DNA of 31,450 bases. Source: an uncultured Collinsella sp. Its GTDB lineage: Bacteria; Actinomycetota; Coriobacteriia; Coriobacteriales; Coriobacteriaceae. The notes under the pieces were generated by a model, which saw nothing but the letters and a program-made list of their open reading frames with translations, did no database searches and was not told the origin of the DNA. Where the stretch lies: the NCBI GenBank assembly GCA_900544865.1, contig UQXA01000025.1:1-31450 (forward strand). The letters are read 5' to 3'. This document shows, piece by piece, positions 15,225 to 22,911 of this stretch; positions within the stretch are counted from its first letter, which is position 1, and every line of letters starts with the position of its first letter. The translations under genes and the position numbers were made by a program.

Positions 15225-16493
15225 CTAGGAACGGTAGTCGCCGTTGATGGAGATGTACTCGTGCGTGAGGTCGCAGGTCCACACGGTCGTTGCCGCGTCG
15301 CCTGCGCCCAGGTCGGCCGAGATCACGATCTCGGGCGCCTCGAAACGTCGTAGAGCCTCGTCCTCGTCAAAGGGAACAGTCAGACCGTCGCGACAGACAG
15401 GCATGCCCATCATGTCAATGGAAACGTCTTCCTGATTAAACATCACGCCGCACTTGCCAAGCGCCATAGCAACGCGGCCCCAGTTGCAGTCGTGGCCGGC
15501 GATGCAGGTCTTAACGAGCGGCGAGTTGGCGACGGCACGGGCGGCGATATCGGCCTCCTCGTCGTTCACGGCGCCGGTAACGTTGACCGTAACAAGCTTG
15601 GATGCGCCCTCGCCATCGGCGGCGATATTGCGCGCCAGGCTCTCGCACACCTCGTGCACGGCAAATGCCAACTCGTCAAAGGCATCGGAGCCCTCGACGA
15701 TAGGCTCGGCATCTGCGGCAGCGGCGCCGGAGGCAAGCATGATGCAGGTGTCGTTGGTCGAGGTGTCGGAATCGACCGTTACCTTGTTAAAGGTCTGCTT
15801 GACGGTCGAGAGCAGCAGGGCATGAAGTGCCGCAGGCTCGACGGGGGCATCGGTGGTGATAACTGCGATCATGGTGGCCATATTGGGCATGATCATGCCC
15901 GAGCCCTTGCACATTCCGCCTACCGTATAGACATTGCCCGCATGACCCGCAGCCTCGCTGACATAGGACACGGCGTACTCCTTGGAGTGCGTGTCAGTCG
16001 TCATGATGGCGCGAGCGGCATCGGCGCCACCGTGGGCGGAGAGCGCCTCGTAGGCAGCAGGAATGGCGGTCTCAAACGTGTCGATCGGCAGAATCTGGCC
16101 AATCACGCCCGTGGAGGCAACCAGAATCTGCTGGGGCTCGCAGCCGATGACCTGCGACGCGATGTTGCATGTCTCGCGCGCACAGGCTAGGCCGGTCTCG
16201 CCCGTGGCGGCATTCGCATTGCCGGAGTTGATTGAAACACCGGCGATAATGCCATAGCCCTTGTCCGCACCGCCCAGGTTGGCACGGCTCACCTGCACGG
16301 GCGCCGCACAAAAGCGGTTGGTCGTAAACACGCCGGCGCCGGGACAGGGTTTATCAGGCACGACGAGCGCATAGTCCAAGCGCTCGGGATTCTTCCGGAA
16401 TCCCGCATGGATGCCTGCGGCCTTAAAGCCGGCAGCCGCCGTAACGCCGCCCTCGACGGCGCGAATCTTGATATCAATCAGGTCGGTGTTCAT
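15225..16493 (-). CDS. argJ: Glutamate N-acetyltransferase / amino-acid acetyltransferase ArgJ
   Basis: ArgJ moves the acetyl group from N-acetylornithine back to glutamate, closing the acetyl cycle. Some members also use acetyl-CoA. The 422-residue precursor cleaves itself at the conserved Ala-Thr bond, seen here as PNMATMIA with Thr207 becoming the nucleophile of the beta chain. Other conserved stretches are FTTNRFCAAPV, INSGNANAATG, VASTGVIGQ and DSDTSTNDT. The start ATG at 16493 has AAGGAG about ten bases upstream. A terminator-like structure lies between argC and this gene. Presence of ArgJ fits an acetyl-cycle arginine pathway without ArgE. Confidence 0.96.
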   Translation of the reverse strand: MNTDLIDIKIRAVEGGVTAAAGFKAAGIHAGFRKNPERLDYALVVPDKPCPGAGVFTTNRFCAAPVQVSRANLGGADKGYGIIAGVSINSGNANAATGETGLACARETCNIASQVIGCEPQQILVASTGVIGQILPIDTFETAIPAAYEALSAHGGADAARAIMTTDTHSKEYAVSYVSEAAGHAGNVYTVGGMCKGSGMIMPNMATMIAVITTDAPVEPAALHALLLSTVKQTFNKVTVDSDTSTNDTCIMLASGAAAADAEPIVEGSDAFDELAFAVHEVCESLARNIAADGEGASKLVTVNVTGAVNDEEADIAARAVANSPLVKTCIAGHDCNWGRVAMALGKCGVMFNQEDVSIDMMGMPVCRDGLTVPFDEDEALRRFEAPEIVISADLGAGDAATTVWTCDLTHEYISINGDYRS

Positions 16494-16519
16494 CGTCCCT
16501 ACGACTCCTTATATCAAAC

Positions 16520-16600
16520 AAAAAAGCGGGCATCGGCTGGCACGCCATACCGGTCGCAACTACTAGACCAGCTTAAGAGTGGCGCCCCACTCGATGCCCG
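16520..16600 (-). terminator. Structured terminator or attenuator between argC and argJ
   Basis: On the minus strand CGGGCATCG (16592-16600) pairs with CGATGCCCG (16527-16535), and TTTTTT (16520-16525) follows after one base. The 56-base interior can form two more hairpins: GAGTGG with CCACTC (16577-16592, sharing one base with the outer helix) and GCTGG with CCAGC (16536-16540 with 16568-16572). Together this gives a three-way junction closed by a terminator stem. It is 28 bases after the argC stop and 26 before the argJ start. Confidence 0.65.
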
Positions 16601-16628
16601 ACTACCAAATCGTTAACAATCGAATGTG

Positions 16629-17699
16629 CTACACCGGGCACGCCACTGTGGGCAAGCCTCGTCGCTCGTCAAAACCAAAGACGATGTTGGCACACTGGAC
16701 CGCCTGGCCTGCTGCACCCTTGCACAGATTGTCGATGGCGCCCGTCGCCACCAGAACGCCCGCGCGCTTGTTGAGCGCGAGGCCAATCTGGGCGGCGTTG
16801 GTTCCGACGACCGAAGCCGTCTTGGGCTGCTGGCCGGCGTCGAGCACGCGCACAAAGGTGCGTCCAGCGTAGAACTGCTTGTAATAGTCGACGACATCCT
16901 CAAGAGTCAGGGAGTCGATGGCCTGCGGCGTGAGCGGCAGCGTCACCGTGGAGAGCAGGCCGCGCTTGAGCGGTGCCAGATGCGGGGTGAAGACGACGCG
17001 ATCGGTCAGGCCAAGGATTTGCTCAATCTCGGGCGTGTGGCGATGCTTGCCCACGCCGTAGGCCTCCAAGTTCTCGTCAGCGCTGCAAAAATGCGTACGA
17101 GCGTTGCAGGACTTGCCGGCACCCGTCACACCGCTGATGGCATCAACGATCACGGGGCCGCTCTGGGCAACCCAGCCAGCGCGCACGGCGGGCGCGGCGG
17201 CAAGGCTCGTTGCGGTGGGATAGCAACCGGCGCAGGCGACCAGCACGGGTTTGCCGTCGGCATGGTCGGATGCGGCGGTCTCCAAGTCCCGGCAGAATAG
17301 CTCGGGCAGGCCAAAGGCACGGGTCTTGAGCAGCTCGGGGCTCGTATGCTCGGCGGCATACCACGTCTCAAAGACGGACGCGTCGTTCAGGCGGTAGTCG
17401 GCCGAAAGATCAAAGCAGGAGACGCCCGATGCAAGCAGCGCGGGCACCTGTGCCATGGCAGCCGTGTGCGGCACGGCAAGAAAAACCGCATCGCAGCTCT
17501 TAAGCTCGGGGGCGTCATGCGTGGTGAAAACCAGATCGCTCACGCCAGCAAAGCTCGGATACACCGCGGACAGCGGCTGGCCGGCATCGGCGTTGGACGT
17601 AATGGCAACAAGTTCAAACTCGGGATGGCCGAGCACGAGGCGAATGAGCTCGGCTCCGGCATATCCAGCCGCGCCGACGATTCCAACCTTCAATGACAT
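16629..17699 (-). CDS. argC: N-acetyl-gamma-glutamyl-phosphate reductase
   Basis: ArgC reduces N-acetylglutamyl phosphate to the semialdehyde with NADPH. The 356-residue protein has the N-terminal nucleotide motif VGIVGAAGYAGAEL (5-18) and the catalytic Cys159 in CAGCYPTA. It also has the ISGVTGAGK loop and a HRHTPEIEQ segment near the substrate site. The ATG at 17699 is preceded by AAGGAGTCTGAT. It is the first gene of the arginine operon, with two ArgR-like operator sites about 90-120 bases upstream. Confidence 0.96.
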   Translation of the reverse strand: MSLKVGIVGAAGYAGAELIRLVLGHPEFELVAITSNADAGQPLSAVYPSFAGVSDLVFTTHDAPELKSCDAVFLAVPHTAAMAQVPALLASGVSCFDLSADYRLNDASVFETWYAAEHTSPELLKTRAFGLPELFCRDLETAASDHADGKPVLVACAGCYPTATSLAAAPAVRAGWVAQSGPVIVDAISGVTGAGKSCNARTHFCSADENLEAYGVGKHRHTPEIEQILGLTDRVVFTPHLAPLKRGLLSTVTLPLTPQAIDSLTLEDVVDYYKQFYAGRTFVRVLDAGQQPKTASVVGTNAAQIGLALNKRAGVLVATGAIDNLCKGAAGQAVQCANIVFGFDERRGLPTVACPV

Positions 17700-17767
17700 A
17701 TCAGACTCCTTGTCTGTAGTTATGCACCAATGCGCATCCCGCAGCCGTCGTTATGAAGTGGGTTGAA

Positions 17768-17819
17768 ACTTTAGCACCAAAAGATGCATATCTACGCAAA
17801 TCTTTTGCATATTCATGCA
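17768..17819 (-). promoter_or_regulatory. Arginine operon promoter region with tandem ArgR-type boxes
   Basis: Two 14-base near-palindromes, TGCATATCTACGCA (17785-17798) and TGCATATTCATGCA (17806-17819), have centres exactly 21 bp apart. That is the spacing of paired ARG boxes bound by ArgR hexamers. On the minus strand they lie just upstream of TGCTAAAGT, an extended -10-like element (hexamer at 17768-17773). Repression by arginine-loaded ArgR is therefore likely. argR itself is not in the window. Confidence 0.7.
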
Positions 17820-17865
17820 TTGAAACAGTCCCGACACATTCACTCGAAGGAATTGACAAATAAAT

Positions 17866-17920
17866 GCGGGCCCCATATTGCCCAGTGCGCCTTACGGTGA
17901 CGTTGCAATGTGGGGCCCGC
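17866..17920 (-). terminator. Large terminator hairpin ending the riboflavin operon
   Basis: Arms 17866-17881 and 17905-17920 (GCGGGCCCCA at their outer ends) form a 16-bp stem with one T-G pair. On the minus strand a T-rich ATTTATTTG follows. It lies 44 bases past the last split-barrel gene and insulates it from the arginine promoter. Confidence 0.8.
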
Positions 17921-17964
17921 TACATGCGAGAATTTGAATTGTCGAAGCTTGCTGAGAGACTCGT

Positions 17965-18375
17965 TTAGAGCTTGACCGGCACCCATTCGTCATGGTTGCA
18001 GATAAAGGCCTCGGGTTCCTCCACGCTAAAGAAGACGAGCGTGGGGTCGTTGGGCCCCTCATAATGCTCGCCCAAGCGCTCCAGATGCTTCCAGCCGGCC
18101 TCGCGCATATCGGGAGCGGCCTGGTCATCCAGACCCGCACGCCCGCGCAAGATGAGCCAACCATGGCCCGGCCACCAACTCGTGGCCTCAAAGCGCTGGT
18201 TTTGCAGCAGCTCCTGCCACACATCTTTGGTGCGCGCCGTCACAAACCACAGCTTGCCGTCCTGAATCTGTGCAAACGAGAACGGACGCACATGCGGCTG
18301 CCCGTCCACACTCGTCGCCAGATACCACGCCGGCACCGACGTCAGATACTCCAGCACCGTATTCAATCCGTCCAT
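17965..18375 (-). CDS. Pyridoxamine 5'-phosphate oxidase-like split-barrel protein (copy 2)
   Basis: This 136-residue protein belongs to the FMN-binding split-barrel (PNPOx-like) superfamily. It shows the pattern VPAWYLATSVDGQPHVRPFSF (about 12-32), then DGKLWFVTARTKDVWQEL, typical of the flavin-binding barrel. The ATG at 18375 has AGGAGG four bases upstream, so the longer open frame is not used. It is clearly homologous to its upstream neighbour, sharing PAWYLAT, RVRPFSF-like and DGKLWF blocks, so the pair arose by tandem duplication. As the last gene of a riboflavin-uptake operon under an FMN riboswitch, FMN binding is the most economical guess. F420 or heme binding is possible; the substrate is unknown. 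Confidence 0.85.
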   Translation of the reverse strand: MDGLNTVLEYLTSVPAWYLATSVDGQPHVRPFSFAQIQDGKLWFVTARTKDVWQELLQNQRFEATSWWPGHGWLILRGRAGLDDQAAPDMREAGWKHLERLGEHYEGPNDPTLVFFSVEEPEAFICNHDEWVPVKL

Positions 18376-18418
18376 GTGTCCTCCTGTACCAGCTAGTTTG
18401 TGAGCCTGGTTGTGCGAG

Positions 18419-18865
18419 CTAGAGCTCCAGGCGCTCCTCGCTGCCGTCGATATCACAGAAGCGCGCGGCAATATTGCGGACCGAAAAGAAAGCAAGGCGG
18501 CCGTCGTTGGCACTCTCGTGTTCCTCGCCAATGCCCACCATGTGCTTAAAACCCGCTTGACGCACCTTGTCGCTCGCAACTGCGTCGTCCTCAAGTGCGG
18601 CTTCGCCGGTCAATACGATCCAACATTCCCCCGGCTTCCAGCCCGAGAGCTCAAACTTGGGATTCGCACTCAGCTCCGCCCACACGTCCTTGTCGCGCGA
18701 CGTGCAAAACCACAACTTACCGTCATCGACCATGGCAAACGAAAACGGCCTCACGCGAGGCTGATGCCCGTCACTTGCATCGGTCGTGGCCAGATACCAC
18801 GCCGGAATGCGCCTGAGATACGAACAGGCGCGCTCAAGCTGAGCCGTGCGGTCGTTGTCGGTCAT
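18419..18865 (-). CDS. Pyridoxamine 5'-phosphate oxidase-like split-barrel protein (copy 1)
   Basis: This is a 148-residue flavin-type split-barrel protein. It has IPAWYLATTDASDGHQPRVR near 20-39, followed by PFSF, DDGKLWFCTSRDKDVWAEL and the strand GECWIVLTGEAALEDD. It differs from copy 2 by a longer first hairpin and a different C-terminus. The ATG at 18865 has AAAGGGG upstream. It follows ecfT by 30 bases and precedes copy 2 by 43 bases. Members of this superfamily include oxidases, reductases and nitroreductase-like proteins, so the reaction cannot be named. Confidence 0.85.
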   Translation of the reverse strand: MTDNDRTAQLERACSYLRRIPAWYLATTDASDGHQPRVRPFSFAMVDDGKLWFCTSRDKDVWAELSANPKFELSGWKPGECWIVLTGEAALEDDAVASDKVRQAGFKHMVGIGEEHESANDGRLAFFSVRNIAARFCDIDGSEERLEL

Positions 18866-18895
18866 AGGGACCCCTTTCTTGCGCCCGAATCGCGC

Positions 18896-19696
18896 CTAAA
18901 CAAGTTGAAGATTGATGACGATGACGCAGATGAGCAGCAACGCCGTCACCACCGCCGCCAACGCATCGCCGCGGACAAATGCAAGCGCATGCAGGCGCGT
19001 GCGGCCCTGCTCGCCGTGATAGCAGCGTGCATCCATGGCGGCAGACAGCGTCTCGGCATGGCGGAACACGCCCGTGAACAGCGGAATCGCCACACTGCCG
19101 AGCATACGCACGCCGCCGAGCGGACCGCCCGTCACGCGCGCGCCGCGGCTTGCCTGTGCATCGGCCGTCTGCTTCATCTCAGTGGCAAACTGCGGCATAA
19201 AGCGTAGCGCGATACCCATGATCATGCCGAGCTCGTGCGCAGGAAGTCCCACACGCGCAAACGGCGCGAGCAGGCGCTCAAAGCCCGCGGTGAGGTCGAG
19301 CGTCGGCGTGGTGAGTGTAATGGCGCTCATGCCGGCCATCATCAACGTCAGGCGGCACGCCATAAAGGCGGCAGAACGCAGTGAGCCCTCGCTTATCTGC
19401 AGAAAGCCGAGCTGCCACAGGATGCGCCCACTCTGATCGGTAAACAAGTTGAGCACCGCGACCACGACGACGATTGCCAGCAGCGGCGCCATCGACGACA
19501 GAACGCGACGAACCGGCACCCGAGACACGGCATAGGTCAGCACAACGAAAATTGCGACCGGGGCCAGTCCGCGGAAGCCACTGACCGTGAGCGTCGTGGT
19601 CAGAAACACAAAGCCCAAGAGCAACTTGGTTCGCGGGTCCAGGCGGTGGATTGCACTATCGCCGGGATAGTAACTGCCAAACGAAAACGCCTCCAT
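18896..19696 (-). CDS. ecfT: ECF transporter transmembrane component EcfT
   Basis: EcfT is the integral membrane scaffold that couples the ATPases to the substrate-binding S component of energy-coupling-factor vitamin importers. The 266-residue protein has several hydrophobic helices (about 27-45, 46-60, 70-88, 108-128, 243-264). It also has the two cytoplasmic Ala-Arg-Gly-type motifs that contact the ATPases, seen as AQASRGA and AMDARCY; the second has Cys where Gly is usual. Its start overlaps the ecfA stop by one base (TGATG), indicating translational coupling. It lies in an operon with ribU and a fused ATPase. Confidence 0.92.
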   Translation of the reverse strand: MEAFSFGSYYPGDSAIHRLDPRTKLLLGFVFLTTTLTVSGFRGLAPVAIFVVLTYAVSRVPVRRVLSSMAPLLAIVVVVAVLNLFTDQSGRILWQLGFLQISEGSLRSAAFMACRLTLMMAGMSAITLTTPTLDLTAGFERLLAPFARVGLPAHELGMIMGIALRFMPQFATEMKQTADAQASRGARVTGGPLGGVRMLGSVAIPLFTGVFRHAETLSAAMDARCYHGEQGRTRLHALAFVRGDALAAVVTALLLICVIVINLQLV

Positions 19697-21600
19697 CAGC
19701 AGCCCTCCTCTCGCGAGACCGTCTTGGATTTAGCAATGTCCGCGACGTTAGAAGGACCGTCCGAGCGACCGATCAGCAAATCTACCAACTCGTCGGCCAA
19801 CGACTCAACCGTATAGAGCCCGCCGCGACGCAGCGGCACGCCCGCTTCCGCGAGCGCCAACGCCATGCGCTGAGCAGCAGGTACGCCCAAGCCGATCGAC
19901 TTGAGCTCATCGGCATGCGCAAACACCTGCACGGGGGTTCCCTCGGCAAACACCGCACCTTCGTTCATTACGACGATACGGTCGCAGCAATTGGCCAGGT
20001 CATCCATACTATGCGAAACCATGACAACGGTCAGGCCATCGCGGTGAAGTCGATCGATAAGCTCAAGGAAATCCCTGCGCGCAGCCGGATCGAGCCCCGC
20101 CATGGGCTCATCGAGCACCAGGACTTCGGGCTCCATGGCGAGCACGCCGGCGAATGCCACACGCCGTTGCTGACCGCCCGAAAGCTCAAAGGGACTCTTG
20201 TCGCCGACCGTGGAAAGGTCGAGGCCCACGCGTGAGAGCGATGACTCGACACGACGGTCGACTTCATCTTGCGGCAAGCCAAGGTTATGCGGACCAAACG
20301 CCACGTCCTGTGCCACGGTCTCGGCAAACAGCTGACGCTCTGGATACTGAAACACCACGCCGACCTTTGCCTTAACCGCGGCGGCATCTTTCTTGTTTGC
20401 CAGGTCGAGCCCCAATGCGTAAACGGAACCCTCCTGGGGACGAATCAGGCCGTTGAGATGCTGAATCAGCGTCGACTTACCCGAACCGGTATGACCTGCC
20501 AAGCCCAGGAACTCGCCGCGACGCACCGTCAGCGATACATCGCGCAGCGCCCACGGGCTGCTGGGGTCGTTTCCCCAGAGAGCCTGTTTGCTCGATGTGT
20601 CCGCAGTGGTCGAGCGCTTGCGCCAGCGGTAGCGCTCGCGCGGACTGAGCGAATAACTGTACGAAACATGGGATAGCTCAATGACGGGCTCCGACGCGTT
20701 TTCCTCGTTGTCTGCCGAAACAGTGCCGTCAGCGATTTCCAACTGGGGCGCGGAAGGCTGCCCCGCGGTGCCCGCCTCACTTCGCTCGGTATAGACCTGC
20801 GCAACCTCGGCAACCATATCTGCCTCACGCACCTGCGAATGAACAGGCACGCCCTTCGCACGAAGCGCCATGCCCAAACGGCACGACTCTGGCATGTCAA
20901 GGTTGAGCTGAGCGAGTTCATTCGCCCGCGTCAGAATCTCCTCGGGCGTGCCCAGCATGGCAACTCGTCCCGTCTGAAACACGGCGACACGATCGGCCTC
21001 GGCAGCCTCTTCCATAAAGTGCGTAATCATCACGATAGTCATGCCGCGAGCGTGCAACGCGCGGCAAGCCTTCATAAGACCCTTGCGTCCGCGCGGGTCG
21101 AGCATCGAGGAGGCCTCATCCAAAATGAGAACGCGCGGCTCCATGGCGAGCACGCCGGCAAGCGCCACGCGCTGCTTTTGTCCGCCCGAGAGCGCATGGG
21201 TCTCGTGGCGCTCAAAGCCCACCAGGCCCACGCCCTTCAGCGCCTCGCGTACGCGCTGCGCAATTTGCGCCGATGGCACGCCAAGGTTTTCGGGACCGAA
21301 CGCAACGTCATCTTCGACAAGCGTTGCCACCAGCTGATCATCGGGATTCTGGAACACCATGCCCGCGGTCGAACGAATGTCGTAGACCAACTCGGGATCG
21401 GACGCATCAATGCCGTTGACGCGCACCGTGCCCGCATCGGGCTGCAGCAGCGCATTCAGATGCTTGGCAAACGTCGACTTGCCCGACCCATTGCCACCGA
21501 GGATGCAGAAAAACTCCCCGTCCTTAATGCTCAGATCGATGCCGTCAAGCGCCTGGGCGGCACCGTCATAGCTAAAGGAAACGCCCCGACACTCAATCAT
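19696..21600 (-). CDS. ecfA: Fused EcfA1-EcfA2 energy-coupling ATPase
   Basis: This 634-residue protein contains both ATPases of an ECF importer in one chain. The first ABC domain (1-250) has Walker A GGNGSGKST (35-43), Q-loop region VFQNPDDQ, signature LSGGQKQR (137-144) and Walker B with DEASSMLD (161-168), the EcfA1 style. A linker of about 55 residues, rich in Ala, Glu and Ser, follows. The second ABC domain (about 305-590) has GHTGSGKST (369-377), LSGGQQRR (473-480) and DEPMAGLD (497-504), the EcfA2 style, with an insertion at about 318-350. Most ECF systems use two separate genes. It overlaps ribU by four bases and ecfT by one, so the three are tightly coupled. Confidence 0.94.
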   Translation of the reverse strand: MIECRGVSFSYDGAAQALDGIDLSIKDGEFFCILGGNGSGKSTFAKHLNALLQPDAGTVRVNGIDASDPELVYDIRSTAGMVFQNPDDQLVATLVEDDVAFGPENLGVPSAQIAQRVREALKGVGLVGFERHETHALSGGQKQRVALAGVLAMEPRVLILDEASSMLDPRGRKGLMKACRALHARGMTIVMITHFMEEAAEADRVAVFQTGRVAMLGTPEEILTRANELAQLNLDMPESCRLGMALRAKGVPVHSQVREADMVAEVAQVYTERSEAGTAGQPSAPQLEIADGTVSADNEENASEPVIELSHVSYSYSLSPRERYRWRKRSTTADTSSKQALWGNDPSSPWALRDVSLTVRRGEFLGLAGHTGSGKSTLIQHLNGLIRPQEGSVYALGLDLANKKDAAAVKAKVGVVFQYPERQLFAETVAQDVAFGPHNLGLPQDEVDRRVESSLSRVGLDLSTVGDKSPFELSGGQQRRVAFAGVLAMEPEVLVLDEPMAGLDPAARRDFLELIDRLHRDGLTVVMVSHSMDDLANCCDRIVVMNEGAVFAEGTPVQVFAHADELKSIGLGVPAAQRMALALAEAGVPLRRGGLYTVESLADELVDLLIGRSDGPSNVADIAKSKTVSREEGC

Positions 21601-22187
21601 GCGCGGCCTTTGACCTGGTCCTTCTTGGGCGTGATGAGATTAGAGACCGCCTTGTACACCGCCAGCGTGAGTACCGAGTTAAGCACAGTCTTGATGAGGT
21701 TAAACGGCAAAACAGCGGGAAGCATGAGCGGCAGAATCACATCGGCCGAGCCATACCAGAACCATACGCCAATAGTAAGGTTTGCGACCATAGACAGCGC
21801 TGTAGCGGCAATGACGCCGAGCACCAGGCCAATCACGGCACCCTTGTAGGTGTGCATCTTCTGATAGACGATAGCCGCAGGCAGAATATAGCCCAGCGTG
21901 GCAACCAAGTTCATAAGCGCACCGACCCAATCGCCCGTGGTAAGCGCATGGATAACGATCGCCATAGCGGCAACAGCTGTGCCGGCACCAGGGCCATACG
22001 CAAATCCACACACCATCGCCGGCACCAGCGACGGGTCATAGGTCAAAAACGGCGCCGAAGGAAGGATGGGCAGCTGCACGTACATAAACAGGGCGCCCAA
22101 GGCACACATCAGCGCCATGGTAACGAGCTGTTTGGTGCTCCACCTATTCGTGTTCTCAAAATGGATATGCTGCGACTGTTCAGACAT
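21597..22187 (-). CDS. ribU: ECF transporter S component, riboflavin-specific (RibU-like)
   Basis: This 196-residue membrane protein is the substrate-binding subunit. It has about six hydrophobic segments, an N-terminal Thr-Lys-Gln-Leu-Val helix, and the LTYDPSLVPAMVCGFAYGPG pattern (about 53-72) close to the RibU signature with YDPSDVP. An FMN riboswitch lies directly upstream, which supports riboflavin as substrate. The ATG at 22187 is used because AGGTGA sits just before it. The in-frame ATG at 22208 lies inside the riboswitch's last conserved stretch and is unlikely. It overlaps ecfA by four bases. Unlike group II RibU genes, which are usually solitary, this one has its own ATPases and EcfT. 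Confidence 0.88.
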   Translation of the reverse strand: MSEQSQHIHFENTNRWSTKQLVTMALMCALGALFMYVQLPILPSAPFLTYDPSLVPAMVCGFAYGPGAGTAVAAMAIVIHALTTGDWVGALMNLVATLGYILPAAIVYQKMHTYKGAVIGLVLGVIAATALSMVANLTIGVWFWYGSADVILPLMLPAVLPFNLIKTVLNSVLTLAVYKAVSNLITPKKDQVKGRA

Positions 22188-22198
22188 AAGATCACCTG

Positions 22199-22378
22199 CC
22201 TCTTTCATCCGGACTCTAACCGTTGGTACTGGGATCTCACCAGTTCAGCCGGCATGCGAACCAACGCACACACGGGTCGCGGACTCATCGGCTCGGTCGC
22301 AGGCATCTCACCTGCGCCACGGCGTCCCTTTGACACCGCCCGATTTACCGCCAGTGGGGAATTCCACCCCGCCCTGAA
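22199..22378 (-). promoter_or_regulatory. FMN riboswitch (RFN element)
   Basis: On the minus strand the conserved RFN blocks appear in order: CAGGGCGGGGTG, GGAATTCCCCACTGGCGGTA, a variable arm, GGTGAGAT (twice), CCAGTACCAACGG and the 3' block GAGTCCGGATGAAAGAGG. The element ends 11 bases before the ribU start codon, almost reaching its RBS, so control of translation initiation is likely. No T-run follows it. It controls ribU-ecfA-ecfT and presumably the two split-barrel genes. Confidence 0.95.
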
Positions 22379-22390
22379 ACAGCAATTGCA

Positions 22391-22418
22391 AGTGTAGCAC
22401 GAGCAGGTTTTCGCGCAA
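22391..22418 (-). promoter_or_regulatory. Promoter of the riboflavin operon
   Basis: On the minus strand a -35 TTGCGC (22413-22418), a 16-base spacer and an extended -10 TGCTACACT (hexamer at 22391-22396) lie just upstream of the riboswitch. Confidence 0.65.
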
Positions 22419-22438
22419 GTATGCCGAGGGTAATTTAT

Positions 22439-22515
22439 GGTGGGGATCAGCTGCCGCAACAACCACGTTCCCCACCCATCCCAAAGTAACGCGCTTTTCG
22501 CGGCAAAGCCGCGAA
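22439..22515. repeat. Two hairpins between the riboflavin promoter and the IS
   Basis: GGTGGGGA (22439-22446) pairs with TCCCCACC (22469-22476). Farther on TTCGCGGC (22497-22504) pairs with GCCGCGAA (22508-22515) around a 3-base loop. Neither has a clear T-run. Before the IS arrived they may have formed the end of the groEL transcript. The rest of 22516-22585 shows nothing recognisable. Confidence 0.5.
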
Positions 22516-22585
22516 ACAGCGAAAGGGACACGTATCCCCATCAACCACATTCTCCGCCCACGCCGACCTCAAGGCCGTAAACGCA

Positions 22586-22623
22586 GGGGATCCGGGGGCG
22601 TGACGGGGGCTTCTCTCCGGAAC
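22586..22623. repeat. Left inverted repeat of the IS110-type element
   Basis: This 38-base arm is complementary to 24226-24263 at 37 positions. The only mismatch is at 22589 (a G-T pair). It ends in CTCCGGAAC at the inner side. Confidence 0.9.
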
Positions 22624-22911
22624 ATTCCGCACTGATATTTTCTGTATTGAAGACGTCGATGATGCACCCGTATACCATTGACGTCGACACCATCAGATGC
22701 GGACCGCGCGGTGACCCCACATTCCGCTGGCGCCCACAGGGCTGCCCTCGTTTCCTGACATGTCCCGCGCGGGCCGCGGCGAGCCGAGACCGCCGCATGA
22801 CCTAATAGGAGCATGGAGCGATACCGCGGACCCGAACAACCGCATTCTATCGCGCCCCGTCAGTGTGCCGTCTGCCCGGTCCAGGCGAGCACGGAAAGAA
22901 CGGAGCGAGAC
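22624..22911 (+). ncRNA. Candidate bridge RNA region of the IS110 element
   Basis: The 288-base non-coding stretch between the left repeat and the transposase start is where IS110 members encode their bridge RNA. A 10-bp stem (22652-22661 with 22676-22685, one G-U pair) exposes a 14-base loop. Further on GCGGA (22699-22703) pairs with TCCGC (22723-22727), and ACATTCCGC at 22719-22727 repeats the element's left junction at 22622-22630. The structure is suggestive; the RNA is not shown. Confidence 0.4.
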
